Source: Symbiodinium natans (Eukaryota > Sar > Dinophyceae > Suessiales > Symbiodiniaceae). From it: a stretch of DNA of 64,000 bases. The stretch is from the NCBI GenBank assembly GCA_905221605.1, contig CAJNDS010002089.1, forward strand, positions 547,793-611,792. The letters are read 5' to 3'. The notes under the pieces are model-generated. The model was not told where the DNA came from and searched no databases. It worked only from the letters and a program-made list of their open reading frames with translations. The position numbers and the translations under genes are program-made. Shown one piece after another: positions 8,711 through 19,501 of this stretch; position 1 is the stretch's first letter; every line of letters begins with the position of its first letter.

Positions 8711-11700
8711 TGGTGTCTACGCTTTTGCAGGCTTGTCTTCTGGGCTAGTTCATGAGTGCCAGACAGCTAGACAATTGGACGTGCAACAATCCCAAACCGT
8801 ACGCCACAACCTTACAGTCTAGACTTCACACGGCAACCAAAAAGCAGACACAGCCGCTGAACCGCTTCAGGAAGGAAGAAAAAGGTTCAGGAACGAAAGC
8901 AAAAGAATGAAAGATGATAGAAGTTTGAACGTTGCCATCCGAGCCGAGTCAAAGCCAAACTCCAACAAGCCATGTTTGTTTCTGAGGCTATTGCCCCTTT
9001 TTCGAGTCCCCGACACTCGGGACCTGCCCCCACCCCCCCCACCCCCCCCACCCCCCAGCCGACCCAAAGAAAGCCAAGCCATGCGTTTGAAAGCCTGGCC
9101 TGTTCTTACCTGTTCTTTGGAAAGTTTGCACCATTGCAACCAAAGCCGAGCCAACCAGGCCATGATTGTTTCAAAGAAATTAGAGGCTACTTCTCGCTTC
9201 GCAGGCACCCTTTCGATCCAACGAAACACCTGGGAAGGAGAAGTGTGCCGGGGGGCACTGACACTACTTTGCACATGGGGCTGCGCACCCCCCCCCCCCT
9301 CCCCCCAACCCCCACCCCAACGTTGGTTGCTGGATGTCTTGACCGTAGTCCCGACTGCCTCAAACCCAAAAAAGACTAGCGGGCCTCGAGCTGACACCCA
9401 GAAAATTCAGCCCGAGAGTCAGCTTGAAGACGCCGGTCAAGGTCACCCTCAGCTCCTCAAAAAGTCAGGAGCGCTTGGGGCCTAGTGATGCTAACGTCTC
9501 AGGGCCTTGAAACCTTGGAACGTCCAGGAGGTGTAAGATGGTGTAAGTCTAGAGCTTGCTGTCAAGGTTGAAGGTTTTGCGTCTAGGGATTCAAGGTCAC
9601 GGATGCAAGCGTCCTGCCACCCAGCCCAGCCGATACGCATCCGTCATGTTGACCGATGCAAGAGGAAATCCAATTTCAGGATCACCTTCTTCTCAAGGTG
9701 CCAAGGTTCAGGGTTTGGGGGTGTTAGGGATGATTCGGGCTTCGGTGCGCACGTGGAAGCCCCAGACCCAAGTCCACACAGCCTACAGCAGCCTAGCATC
9801 AAGCATGTTCGTGTATGGCTTGGGCTGTAGTCCAAAAGGGTGAGCGAACTTCATGCGACCTGCGTCTACGGCTGAAAAGTGTAGCAAGACTTGGTAAGGC
9901 TCCATGCAAACAAGCAGCCGCCATGCTTTGAGAATGTGAAACCAGCGCTTTGCTCAGCATGAACGCTGTCCTGCACAGCAAAGCTTCGCCACACAAACCA
10001 GCTCTCCAAACATGACATCCACCCGACAACAGGAGAACTTTGCATCCAAGAGGCTGGAAAATACTCTTGAGAGAGTGATTTGGTGAAAGAATGACCTGCA
10101 AAGGGGGTCTGCACTCAACACATCTTACCAGCCCTCCTTTCTTGTCGCTTCTCCGAAGCAGCATGAGCCCATTCCTTCCTTGAAACCACACCACCTAAGA
10201 CCTCCAATGCAACAAGACCAAAACTCCGAATCGCCATGACAAGAAAACAACCACCACCGCCACCATCAGCATGGAAAGAGGGCCAGGCTGAGAGCCAGGT
10301 GCCCTGCCTGGCTGACGTTCTCTCCACGTCTCATTGCCAAGGCCGGGCACCCCCGTGTTCTGGCAGAGCGAAGAGGGTGGCTCGAGTGAGAAGGCTTAGA
10401 TGCATGGGTTGTGCGGGGTCTTCACCCGAAATTAGCCAAAAGGTTGGAGGGTTTGTGACGGCCTCTGCATGGTGAAGCTGCTTCGCAGGTAAGAACCTGC
10501 CCCGCTCACAACAATCCACAAACAAAGCATACGAGATGCTAGCCAATGCTGGGAGGTGCACCTGAGAAGTGCGACGGCCAGCACGCTCACGAAAGTCAAG
10601 CCACAAGCGCACGCGCGCACCTGCAGTCAATCCGCAAAGCCGGCGAACGCGAAGGCCGACACAAATTCTGCACATGCCTTCTCCGGAGCCGCCATCACCC
10701 AGGAGGCGGAGCCATGGTGTTGCGGACCCTTGAATGGCTGTGGTCGAAAAACCGATTTTGTTTGCGAACTTGTTGGTATCTGAACAAACCACACCTCTCT
10801 CCATTACCTTGTGCAACACTGCATCGCTAGTCCTGAAATTTATGCGTCGGTGTGGGCTTCTTTTTTGGAAACTTGGACGAGCTAAAGCACCTACAGGCCG
10901 TTGTACTGGCCTCTACATATGGGCTGCAGAACATTCGTCGCACATGCCCACGCTGGACAACAAGCTGAAAAATTCGAATGACCTCAATCCGCCAACAGCT
11001 TACAGGCATTGCCCGAAACATTCCACACTTACATGCCGCTTGGTCCATGCTTCGGATAAGCCGGCGAACATGTGAGTTTGTGTGATGCTGGGCGCATGTG
11101 GGAGTGTCGCCGCCTGTGCATGTAAGCTGCACTTTCGCCATGGCATGTCTGGCGGAGCGGGTTACCCGATTGGAGGCGTAGCTGTCAGTTTTGGAGAGAC
11201 CTTGTGCAAAGGACACGTGTGTGTCTTTGCTTGTAAGTGGCATAATTTTTCTCGTCTCGACTGGAGCGACGACAGGCAGGGAATCAAACAAAAAACGCTC
11301 AGTCCACCCAGTCAAGCCAAGCCTCAAGAAGTTCAATCGCATGACAGGCACAGGCTGTACGCACCCTGCAATGTCCCTAACCGTAGCCCGCTGCGAGGAG
11401 GTTTGCAGACACGTTTTGTCGTATGTGGCTTTTCAACAGCAGCATTGAACGGGTCAGGTCAGAGATCTTGCAAACTCGTGCGCGTGTGGCGCATACTGTT
11501 GCTGCAGCCCTGTCAATTTCTCAGCATCGTGGCATTCCACAACGCCAGGGTCTGTTGCACCTGCCCGCATGGAGGCTCGGGCGCATCTGCCCGATTGAAT
11601 AGCTGGTTCCAGACTGGCACTGGGAACCCTAACCCTAAACCCTCAACCCTAAATCCTAAGCGGAACAACATCTCAGGATAACAAGGAACCAGTCCAGTTA

Positions 11701-12249
11701 GAACCTGGCAGGTAGCAGCAAGAAGACCTGAAACATTGTTTCGGCCCCAGTGCCTCAAAAAGGCGCATACGTATTCTAGGTATCTTCGACGGGATTTGTG
11801 TAAGAAGAGTTGGCAAGCGTCGCTGTGCCCAGAAACAAGCACACCCTGCTCACAACAAGTAGTGGCAACAGAGCCTGGAGACTGTCAAAGGCAAATACTC
11901 ACTGAAAAGGCTTAGCACAGCGCTCACACAGCATCTCAGCCAGGATGGAGCAGTCACTTTGACAGGAACGCTGGCGTCCAGCGCTTTCGGATCTGGCTAC
12001 TCTCAGTGGTTTCTCAAAGTTACCTGCGCTAGTCTTACAAGCTCTTGGGATGGACCAGCACTAGCACGAATAGCACCCACATTCAAGCCACGTGTCTCCG
12101 AAAACTGCCGGAATCCCGCATGTGCTACCCTCCTTGTGAGAGCTGGCGCCTCAACTCATAGAAGTAACAACCCATAGGCCATTTTTGAAGTCAGAGCATG
12201 GACAAGAGCCCCCCTCAGAAGTGCTGCAGGCGTTCATCACCTCCGAGCG
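8711..12249. other. No recognisable gene (3.5 kb)
   Basis: Many short open frames exist on both strands but none has a motif I recognise. C-rich runs lie at about 9028-9058 and 9289-9322, and degenerate telomere-type sequence at 11628-11655. I see no RNA gene. It may be intergenic DNA or introns of an unrecognised gene. Confidence 0.5.
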
Positions 12250-12744
12250 CTAAATGAAATTCTCCTTGCTGTCACCGTTTTGCTTCTCAGACCCAAAGGG
12301 CATGCTCAGCTCAAGACGATCCAGGCCCTTCAAAGGCAAATGCTCGTACTCGGGCCAAAGGGTGATGAGAACATACTTGCCAGCTGGGTCGATCTTGTAC
12401 TTGCAACGATCCACTGCCAGGAGCCCCGGAAACAAACTCGATGAAGCTGTCCATGCATAGCCTTCGCAGTCAACAGCTTGGATGGTGAATCTCATGATCA
12501 TGAAGTGCACATGCACATCACGGAAGGTCGTTCCAAAGCGACTGAAGCTTTGTGGCGTTAGGCGAATGCGCACACGCCCCGAATCCTTCGACGTGGGCCT
12601 GCCTTCCTCGCAGGCCACGCTGGGCGCTTCTCTCTCATTCTTTTGTTCTGCAGCCTTCTCCGTGACCTTCATTCCCATGATGCTTTGTTGGGTCTCAGAT
12701 TGCGCTTCGATCGGATCTTTTCCCGGGATGTCGCTGTGCTTCTC
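12250..12744 (-). CDS. CS-domain-like (p23/CacyBP-type) protein exon
   Basis: The minus-strand frame is open from a likely acceptor (CTGCAG|GAG) at about 12744 to a stop at 12250. The first in-frame ATG is at 12678, but the reading frame upstream (E-K-H-S-D-I-P-G-K-D) looks coding, so the ATG is probably not the true start. After a charged N-terminal stretch, the pattern VHVHF, FTIQAV, a Gly-containing turn, SLFP, CKYKIDP and KYVLITLWP follows the strand order of the CS domain found in p23, Sgt1 and CacyBP/SIP. Those proteins act as HSP90 co-chaperones or ubiquitin-ligase adaptors. The C-terminal tail is short and hydrophilic, so a CS-plus-partner-domain architecture cannot be shown here. Assignment rests on pattern only; an unrelated beta-sandwich is possible. 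Confidence 0.5.
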   Translation of the reverse strand, partial: EKHSDIPGKDPIEAQSETQQSIMGMKVTEKAAEQKNEREAPSVACEEGRPTSKDSGRVRIRLTPQSFSRFGTTFRDVHVHFMIMRFTIQAVDCEGYAWTASSSLFPGLLAVDRCKYKIDPAGKYVLITLWPEYEHLPLKGLDRLELSMPFGSEKQNGDSKENFI

Positions 12745-12984
12745 CTGCAGCTTCTACAACCTTAGGCCCGGAGGCCTAAGCTCTAACGCCCAAGACCTAA
12801 AGCGTTCATCTTAAACCCTAAACCCTCAAGGAGCGCTCTCCTGCTTGCTGGGCGTGACCAGACCTGGGCTCACAGGAGAGCCAAAGCTGGAGGCCGCGCA
12901 CGTCTTGTTCTTGACTCTCGGTTTCTTCCAAACCTAGGTCGGCCCATACCCTGTGAGAAAGATGTTCCCAAATAGGGTCTTCTC

Positions 12985-13382
12985 AAACAATAAAGGAAAA
13001 CACAAAAACGTCCAAAGGGCCTAGGAACCCCTGGCGAGGTCTTGATTGACGAGCTACCAGAGCCGAATCGACCACCACCACTCGCGGGATCGAGGTCAAC
13101 TTTGGCCACGGGGTGACACGCGATCTCCGAGCTAGAGGAGCCGTACACAAAGTCATAAGAATTGGCTTTGGTCTTTTGACTGCAAGTTGCATGCATCTTC
13201 GAACCATCCCCCGGACCCGGACATCTTCTCAGCGCTTGGTGGATCGTGGCGAGCATTGCCGTCCGACTTTCTCGAAAGGTTAGCTTAGCACTAACCTGGA
13301 GCCAGAGGGCTTGGGTAAAAGGATTGCAGAGTACCCCACACCGAACACCCTGAGCAGTTAAAGGGTCGAGGGCTCTCAACAC
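12985..13382 (-). CDS. Possible upstream exon, unknown product
   Basis: This minus-strand open stretch has protein-like composition (for example S-A-K-L-T-F-R-E-S-R-T-A-M-L, then Y-D-F-V-Y-G-S-S-S-S-E-I and a Gly/Ser-rich linker). It lies about 250-600 bases upstream, in the minus sense, of the CS-like exon, so it could be an earlier exon of the same gene. I recognise no domain and cannot fix splice sites. It could equally be a chance open frame. Confidence 0.22.
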
Positions 13383-14599
13383 AATCAGGCTGAGGGCCTT
13401 GTCGCGAGGCTCTTTTTGGCTCTGCGGACTTCAGTATACCGGGCCCCTCAACGTACACGCAAGGTACACACGAACTTTATCGGACAAAAAACATGCCCCT
13501 CAATACATTGACTGAGGCACGAAAAGGTCAAGCCTAACGGGGCCTAACAAGCCTTCATCTTGCCATTACTAAAACTGCTGCTGCGACTGTCCCTACGTGG
13601 GTACTTTGAGGCTCCAGGCAAGGCTGGCTAGGTACGCCACCCTCTCAAGAAATTTCGGTATACCAGGCATTTAACGACTCCCCAACGCGCTACACTGGGA
13701 ACCCAAACTCAGCCAAACTCCCTCCCTCCCCCCTTCTCTCTACACTCTTCGCGCACGCGCCTCGATCAAAGCCCATCTCTGCAGTTTCTTTGGGGTACTC
13801 ATGGCAACGCCGATGTGGGTTCACTTTGCTTGCTGTTGTGGAGTCTGCCTCGACAAAACTCATAAGCAAGCACACCAAGCCACCAAAGCCCGTTGGTGCG
13901 GTGACGACGGGGGCAGGAAACCACAGATGATGCCCACATCCTGTGGGATCTCACTCTGCCCATGTCAAAGTATTCCCCAGGAAACGGCTCGCAAAGCATC
14001 CTTATTGGACATTTGTACTACCGATTGCCAACTACCTAGTGACCTAAAGTTGCGTAAGTGGGGGTTTACGATCACTCTGATTGAGAGCCCCAAATATAAG
14101 GATCCCCTTTGAATAAGGAACTCAAAAAAATACTCCTAATATCGTAAATCCCCAAGTGAGCTGTACAGTTCGGATTCATGTCACGGTCTAATAATCCGCT
14201 TCATGAGTACTGTCAAACTGTCAAACCCTGGGTTCAAGACCCAGCAATTCGCAGTTTAAGAACGCTCTGTTTTTTGGAAACTGCCGGATCTGAGTGCTCG
14301 TGATGCATGTGACCTCAAGATAGCACAACAGAGTCATCTTATCGGGAGTGAGCGATGAGCCGCATCGTTCCAGCTCGGCCCTTTACTCCCCGTCCGACTC
14401 CCCGCTATCATGGTTGGACAAAGGATCCAACGAGTCTCGGTCACGGAAGCATCTGTCACACACAAGGACTTTACCGCACGTTGATCCCGCATGCTTTGGT
14501 GAGCGAAACTGCTGAAGGCGTAAGGCCATCCGCACTGCGTTTTCCACAAAGCCGGAGGGACCAGCCTCTCATTCCTGAGAGTTTTGTGCAGCACTCCGG
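13383..14599. other. No recognisable gene
   Basis: Mixed sequence with short chance frames. It includes a relatively A/T-rich patch at 14040-14165 bounded by an imperfect inverted repeat, and an isolated tRNA-like T-arm at 14228-14244 that lacks the rest of a tRNA (see rejected items). Confidence 0.45.
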
Positions 14600-15956
14600 A
14601 TTCTAAGTTGACAATGTTTCGCTGTCGACTTCTTCTCCAGGTCGCTCACTCGCTTTCTAAACTGAGCTTCTTCTGCCAGTTGCCCTTCGATTGGCATCCT
14701 TGGCGCATCGACCGTACTTATTGGTCTCGCAGCATGTGCCTTTGTTGAAATCCCGGCACAGCTCAACACCACGGCGGCTCGTAACGTACTGGCCCTCGGA
14801 CACGTTGTGCAGTCGCTGCTCCTTCTTCAACTTCAATCCGGGCTTCTTCTTGGGCTGCTGCTGCTGCTCGGGGGCACGGGTCGTGGAGGTTGTAGGAGCG
14901 TCACCTTCCACAACGCTGCTCAAGGGTGTTGAGCGGCTGATGACCAACAGTCAAGGATCCTCGAGCTCTTCCTTCCAAAAACGGTTGTCTTCGATCAAGG
15001 CTCGCAAAGCCCATTCCCATGGTTTGGCCGGATTGAAATCATGAGAGGTTCCCGCAGCATCCGCTTGCGCTTTGGCTTCTGCGCCAATTCTTCGGCATCT
15101 TTCCCAATGCTCTTGACGGGCACGGACGTCTGCCTGAAAAAAGTAGATACCACACGGTTGAGCCATATCGGGAGTGGTACTTCTTAAGCATTTTGAGGTA
15201 TGCATCGCAACGTGCTGGAGTGAGAATTCCCAGCATCACCGCAGCTGCACGGAACACCCTGAAGCAACCTTCCCATTGCTCGAAGGAGCCTGGGCCTGCC
15301 ATTTCGACGACTTGGAATTCGCCATTGGGCAAAATCTGCATTCCTCTCAGCTTCAACTTTTTCAGCAAGCGATACTGGTGAGGACCCCACACCGCCAGAT
15401 CTATACGGCGGAGCCCCTGAACCTACCACTGCATGAAGCGCAGTCAATTGCTCTCCCGTAGGTTCTTCGTCGTGGGCTGGGAAATCACCGAGCGCTGTCT
15501 TGAATCTCTGATAAGCTTCGGCGATCTTTGTCCTATCCAGGAGATGCTCTTCAGCATCATTGGTCTGATCAATCACCGAAGAGAGCTTGATCTTCTTCTT
15601 TGGCGATGCAGCTGCGTCACCAGCGCTTGTGTTGCTGGCCACCGGTGGAGCTGCCAGTGACAATGTCCCGGACTCCATGCCACACGCTACTCGACAGGCC
15701 CTCCCCACTAGTCCAGCTTGACCTCGTTGCGCTAAACTGGGAGGATGGGGACTGCCATCAGCCGTTGGCACTTTCCAGTTTGTGAGTACAGAGTCGTACT
15801 CAGCCTGCGGCGAAATGCCAATGACTTTATCAAGAGAATCGTTGTTAACCCCTAGGAGCGTCCACAATGATTTGCGGACATCATCAGCAGGGTGGCCCAT
15901 TCAGCCGCTTGCCCCATCGTCTTGATGCGTTCGGCATCTTCCGGACTCAGGTTCAT
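14600..15956 (-). pseudogene. Frameshifted Gag-like / zinc-knuckle gene of a dinoflagellate repeat family
   Basis: Reading the minus strand from M at 15956 (M-N-L-S-P-E-D-A-E-R-I-K), the protein continues only if the frame is changed several times. The ordered pieces are ADDVRKSLWTLLGV (15890-15840), KIAEAYQRFKTALGDFP (15530-15480), WGPHQYRLLKKLKL (15392-15350), YFFQADVRARQEHWER and KPWEWALRALIEDNRFWKEELEDP (15145-14955), a stop, a Pro/Lys-rich linker, then LHNVSEGQYVTSRRG-LCRDFNKGTCC-GRCAKD (14800-14680). From memory of the family, this order matches abundant dinoflagellate proteins with a C-terminal Cys-rich knuckle that I associate with retroelement Gag-type proteins. The usual His/Cys end of the knuckle is missing here. 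At least three frame changes plus a stop make it a decayed copy. No reverse transcriptase or integrase is visible next to it. Confidence 0.6.
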
Positions 15957-16600
15957 ATTCTCACAGGTTTGTGTCAACAGCGAGATCGAGGGCCAAAATC
16001 GAAACGAAACGAAACAGAGCCCTCACCTGAGTAGCCTCGAGCAAGGTCAAGGCTCCGGCAAGGCTCAGTCCCCCCCGTCCCCCCGAGAACTCATTCGCTC
16101 GATTATTACTTCCATACCGCTGCGCTCTATTCACATCGACATAAGTTGCGGGGCGGCTGTTGGGTTCCGCTGTGCACAAGAAAATCATTTAAAAAACTGA
16201 CCCAGACCCCACAACTCTGAGAACCCGACGTCGATGGCCCTTTGCTGCTCTACTTAGTTTAGGGGTTTAGGTTTCAGGGTTTTGTGCTCCAATTACGCAA
16301 CTAGGGTTTTGAGGGATCGTGAACGAGCAGCAACTGCGTAGCACCGTTGCGGGGCAAAAGGTGAGCTCAAGGCCTGCGGGTGAATGAGAAATGAAACCAA
16401 GAAAAGTGGGCCTGAACCTACACCCTTGTATTACGGGAGGGTTCTTAGGGATCTAGAGAAAAGGAGATATTTACAATCTACAGGGGATGTGACCTCGACT
16501 GTACACTATACGGGGTCTAACAGGTGGAATTTCACACCCGTCTTATCTCCGAGTCACATCGACTCTTTGTCAGAAGCAAGGATATTTAAACCAGTTCTTC
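15957..16600. other. No recognisable gene
   Basis: Intergenic-looking sequence upstream (minus sense) of the Gag-like relic. It contains TTTAGGG-like fragments at about 16256-16285 but no array and no coding motif. Confidence 0.4.
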
Positions 16601-16604
16601 ACTG

Positions 16605-16985
16605 TCTGAAGCGGGGGCCGCAAGGGAGTTCAAGGGGGCCTGAAGATAAGTGCTGGGCTTTCTGCACAAAAGGCAGCAGTCAATGAGGCCTAATACTTGC
16701 TGGGCCTTGTTGGAGGTTTTGGGCAGCAGTTTCAGAGGCCTAACACTCGCTGGGCCTTCTGTGTAGGGTGTAGACAACAATTTAAAAGTGCTGGGCCTTT
16801 GGGCAGCAGTTTAAGAGGCGTAATACTTGCTGGGCCTTCTGTGGAAGGTTTAGGCACCAGTGTAAGAGGCCTAATCTTGCTGGACCTTTTCTGGAAGGTC
16901 TGGGCAGCAGTTTAAAAGGCGGCTGGGCCTTCTGTGGAGGGTTTAGGCAGCAGTTTTAAGAGGCCCAATACTTGGGGCTTGGGTT
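16605..16985 (+). repeat. 57-bp minisatellite family, array 1
   Basis: Diverged tandem units read roughly 'gctgggccttctgtggaaggtttaggcagcagtttaagaggcctaatacttg', about 55-60 bases each. About six units occur here in this orientation. They are more diverged from each other than the copies at 18.6 and 20 kb. Confidence 0.75.
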
Positions 16986-17127
16986 TTCTTCCTGAGTTTT
17001 TATTTTCTTCCTTTTTTTTCTGCTTTCTTGTCGGGGACCACTTGGCTTCCCCCCTCTCTAGGAAAAAGCTACATTCCCTCAACATTTTCATAGGCTTCAT
17101 ACTACTTTTCGTAAGATTTCTCATTAT

Positions 17128-17365
17128 CTAAGGATGGATTTCAACAAGATTCATAGGTTTTTAAGCACGCTTTGCACGGCTTAAATAAAGGGGGGGGGGC
17201 TTGGGGCGGGGGCGCAACCCCCCCCCCGCATTTGATTCATGTTTTTTTTGGTTCGTTTTTTTGGTTTTTCGATGGGTTTCAGCCAGTTTTCTAGGCTTTG
17301 AAGCATGCTTTGCACGGCTTAAAAGAAGCGGCGGGGGGGTTGGGGGGCTGGGGCGGCCCCCCCCA
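17128..17365. repeat. Duplicated segment ending in G/C homopolymer runs
   Basis: Two imperfect direct copies run from 'ggatggatttcaacaag...' and 'gatgggtttcagccag...' through 'gctttgcacggcttaaa'. Each ends in a long G run followed by a C run (17190-17231 and 17329-17365). The G and C runs within each copy could pair, or form G-quadruplex structures. Confidence 0.6.
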
Positions 17366-17494
17366 ATTGCAACCACGATGCTCACACGATGGGTTTCAAC
17401 AAGATGCATAGGCTTCGTCATTGGGTGGTGGTATTTTTTGCGTATTTTATTTCCGTCTTTTTTCTTATTTTTTTCCGGCCCCGTGGCATGTAGG

Positions 17495-17700
17495 CAAACA
17501 AGCAAAGCACGCACGCAAGCAAGCAAGCACGCAGGCAAGCAAGCAAGCAAGCTAGCAAGCAAGCAAGCACGGAAGCAAGCAAGCAAGCACGGAAGCTTGG
17601 AAGCAAGCAAGCAAGCGAGCGATCAAGCCAGAAAGCAAGCAAGCGCGGAAGCAGGCAAGCAAGCAAGCAAGCAAGCAAGCAAGCGAGCAAGCGAGCAGGT
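17495..17700. repeat. (AAGC)n microsatellite
   Basis: A tetranucleotide array of AAGC with interruptions such as 'acgc', 'aggc', 'tagc' and 'gagc'. It is open in several frames only because of its periodicity (Ala-Ser-Lys-Gln on plus, Leu-Ala-Cys-Leu on minus), so it is not treated as coding. Confidence 0.9.
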
Positions 17701-17702
17701 GA

Positions 17703-17805
17703 GGTGCTTGCGGGGCCTTGAGGGTTTGGGCAGCAGTTCAAGAGGCTTAATACTTGCAGGCCCTTCTGTGGAGAATTTAGGCAGCAGTTGAAGAGGCCTA
17801 ATGGG
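17703..17805 (+). repeat. 57-bp minisatellite family, two units
   Basis: Two units of the same 'gggcc...gtttgggcagcagttcaagaggcttaatacttg' family lie immediately beyond the AAGC array, in the same orientation as the copies at 16.6 kb. Confidence 0.75.
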
Positions 17806-17869
17806 AGCATATGATTGTGTTTGCAAGTGGGGGGGGCTGCCCCCCCTCTCTTCTTCTCTACATGTTCTT

Positions 17870-18190
17870 GACTTTTCGAATAATGACACAAGAACCAAAA
17901 ACGGGAAAACGAGGGGGTTGGAATTAAGACTTGTTCTCTTCTTCTCCATTTCATCGTTACTCCTTTGATTCTCGAACAAAGAACACAAGAAACAAAAACA
18001 AGAAACGAGGGGTGAACAATTCTCTGCTCCTCTGATTTTATCGAACTTTTCCTGCTTTCCAGAAATGAACAAGAACCAAGATAAGAAACGAGGGGGTGGA
18101 ATTTCGACTTATTCTCTCCTTCTCCACTTAATCTCTGCTCTGAACAGAAGAAACAAACGAGGGTGGTGGAAATGAGAATAATTCTCTTCT
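17870..18190. repeat. Degenerate ~75-100 bp tandem repeat (AACAAGAA...ACGAGGG)
   Basis: Four diverged copies share an 'acaagaa(c/a)caaaaac', 'gaaacgaggg(g)' core followed by 'ttctct(t/c)cttctcc'. They lie at about 17886, 17988, 18068 and 18140. No coding content. Confidence 0.5.
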
Positions 18191-18604
18191 CTGATTCACT
18201 CCCAGTCTTTCCACTCTGCTTTTCTGTTGCCAGCCCACCCCTCTCCCCGTACTACCTGGAGTTAAGTGTTCTGTTGACCTGAACTAACTGAGTTCGGGTC
18301 GAATTCCAACCCCATTGCCACGTTAGCCGGTGACTTAACCTGGGTAGTGCTGGCCCACCGAGTCCGACCCAAAACCTGCAACCCTGACCCTATGCTGTTT
18401 GTTCGTCCGACTCCTGACCTTGCTCAAGCCGCAAAGTTCACGCAAGAAAATACCCAGACAAAATCCCACTTTGCGGCACTAACTGAGAATCTTCATTCCT
18501 TGCATGTGTGCTTGATTTTTTGATTTGTTTTCTCTTTACATCAGGAGCACAGCCGATCTCTATGAAAACAACCTACAGCACCGATCACTCAGCTGCCCGG
18601 TGCA

Positions 18605-18845
18605 GACTGATGCCTCAAACATCTTCAGAAAGCCCAGAAATGATTAGGCCTCTCAAACAGTTGCCTGAAGGCCCAGAAGTGATTAGGCTTCTCAAACTAC
18701 TGCCTCAACCTTCCATGGAAGGCTCAGAAGTGATTACGCCTCTCAAACTGCTGCCTAAAACTTCTCCGGAAGGCCCAGCAGTGGGTAGACCTCTCAAACT
18801 GCCTAAAACTTCTCCAGAAGGCCCAGAAGTGATTAGGCTTTTTTT
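18605..18845 (-). repeat. 57-bp minisatellite family, inverted array
   Basis: About five units run in the opposite orientation to the arrays at 16.6, 17.7 and 19.9-20.4 kb. Read on the plus strand the unit gives a 19-residue repeat around P-E-V-I-R-P-L-K-L-L-P. The unit order mirrors the array at about 20.0-20.3 kb, so the two form a large imperfect inverted repeat with about 1.2 kb between them. Confidence 0.8.
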
Positions 18846-19235
18846 TTCTTTAAGCGGGCGCCTCTTTACTACATCAGTAGCACAGTAGGCCGTTCTTGTG
18901 GGTCTCGCAACTAGGTGTGAGACAAGGACAACTACTTTGAGAGCCAACCTGTACAAGCCAGCGAGTGAAAAAGAAGTCGTGACTACAAAGAAGCAACCGC
19001 TAGCGCAGAGGCCCTTATTGCAAGACAACTTAACGCAAGGCCAGCGAGGTGAGACCAATGCAAACAAGAACCTACCCGCACCAATCACTCAGCTGCCCGT
19101 CACCCATAGCAATGCTGCGCCACGTCTAGTACAGACATTAAGCGAAAGTATGGGTAGGCCGTAAGGCAAGGAACCTCCGTCACCTAAACTGCTCAACACG
19201 TCCGTAGAGACAGTCCCCACACAAGCGCCAGGGCC
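18846..19235 (-). repeat. Dispersed element, inverted relative to 43.1-43.35 kb
   Basis: Features in order (plus strand): 'ctttaagcgggcgcctctttactacatcag', 'actttgagagccaacctgtacaag', 'aagaagtcgtgactac', 'gcgcagaggcccttattgcaagacaac', then 'agacagtccccacacaagcgccagggcc'. The same blocks appear in reverse complement and reverse order at about 43100-43355. This indicates a dispersed repeat, probably mobile, with no ORF I recognise. Confidence 0.6.
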
Positions 19236-19396
19236 GTAGCAATAGCACTCAGGACTCCCTTTTGGGTTGGCAAGAAAATTGCAAGCACACTGAAAGAAAG
19301 GTACGAACGCGCACAAAGGCACAACGCAAACAGAGTGCAAGAAAAGGCGCCCCCTCCCCCCCCGGCGAGCGGGGGCAGGCAAGGGGCTGGTGTGGC

Positions 19397-19501
19397 TACA
19401 CAATGTTGCCGTCGGCGCTGTGTGAGTCCGGGCGTCCTCACATAGCTATTAGGGGAGTACCCTATTTGGAGGCTCCTTGTGTTTGCGCCGAAAGTTTTGA
19501 G
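19397..19501 (+). repeat. 105-bp dispersed repeat, copy 1
   Basis: This 105-base stretch, starting 'tacacaatgttgccgtcgg' and ending 'aaagttttgag', is repeated with about six base changes at 21310-21414 in the same orientation. Confidence 0.9.

Noticed and set aside
8867-9397. Overlapping frames with poly-Gly or poly-Pro
   Set aside because: They are created by C-runs near 9.03 and 9.29 kb on both strands.
14228-14244. tRNA T-arm-like sequence CTGGG-TTCAAGA-CCCAG
   Set aside because: The T-arm is perfect, but no acceptor stem partner for the following 'caattcg', and no D-arm or anticodon arm in the right positions, could be found in the preceding 75 bases.
17201-17791. Frames with A-S-K-Q or L-A-C-L repeats
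   Set aside because: They are the (AAGC)n microsatellite read as protein, open in several frames at once.
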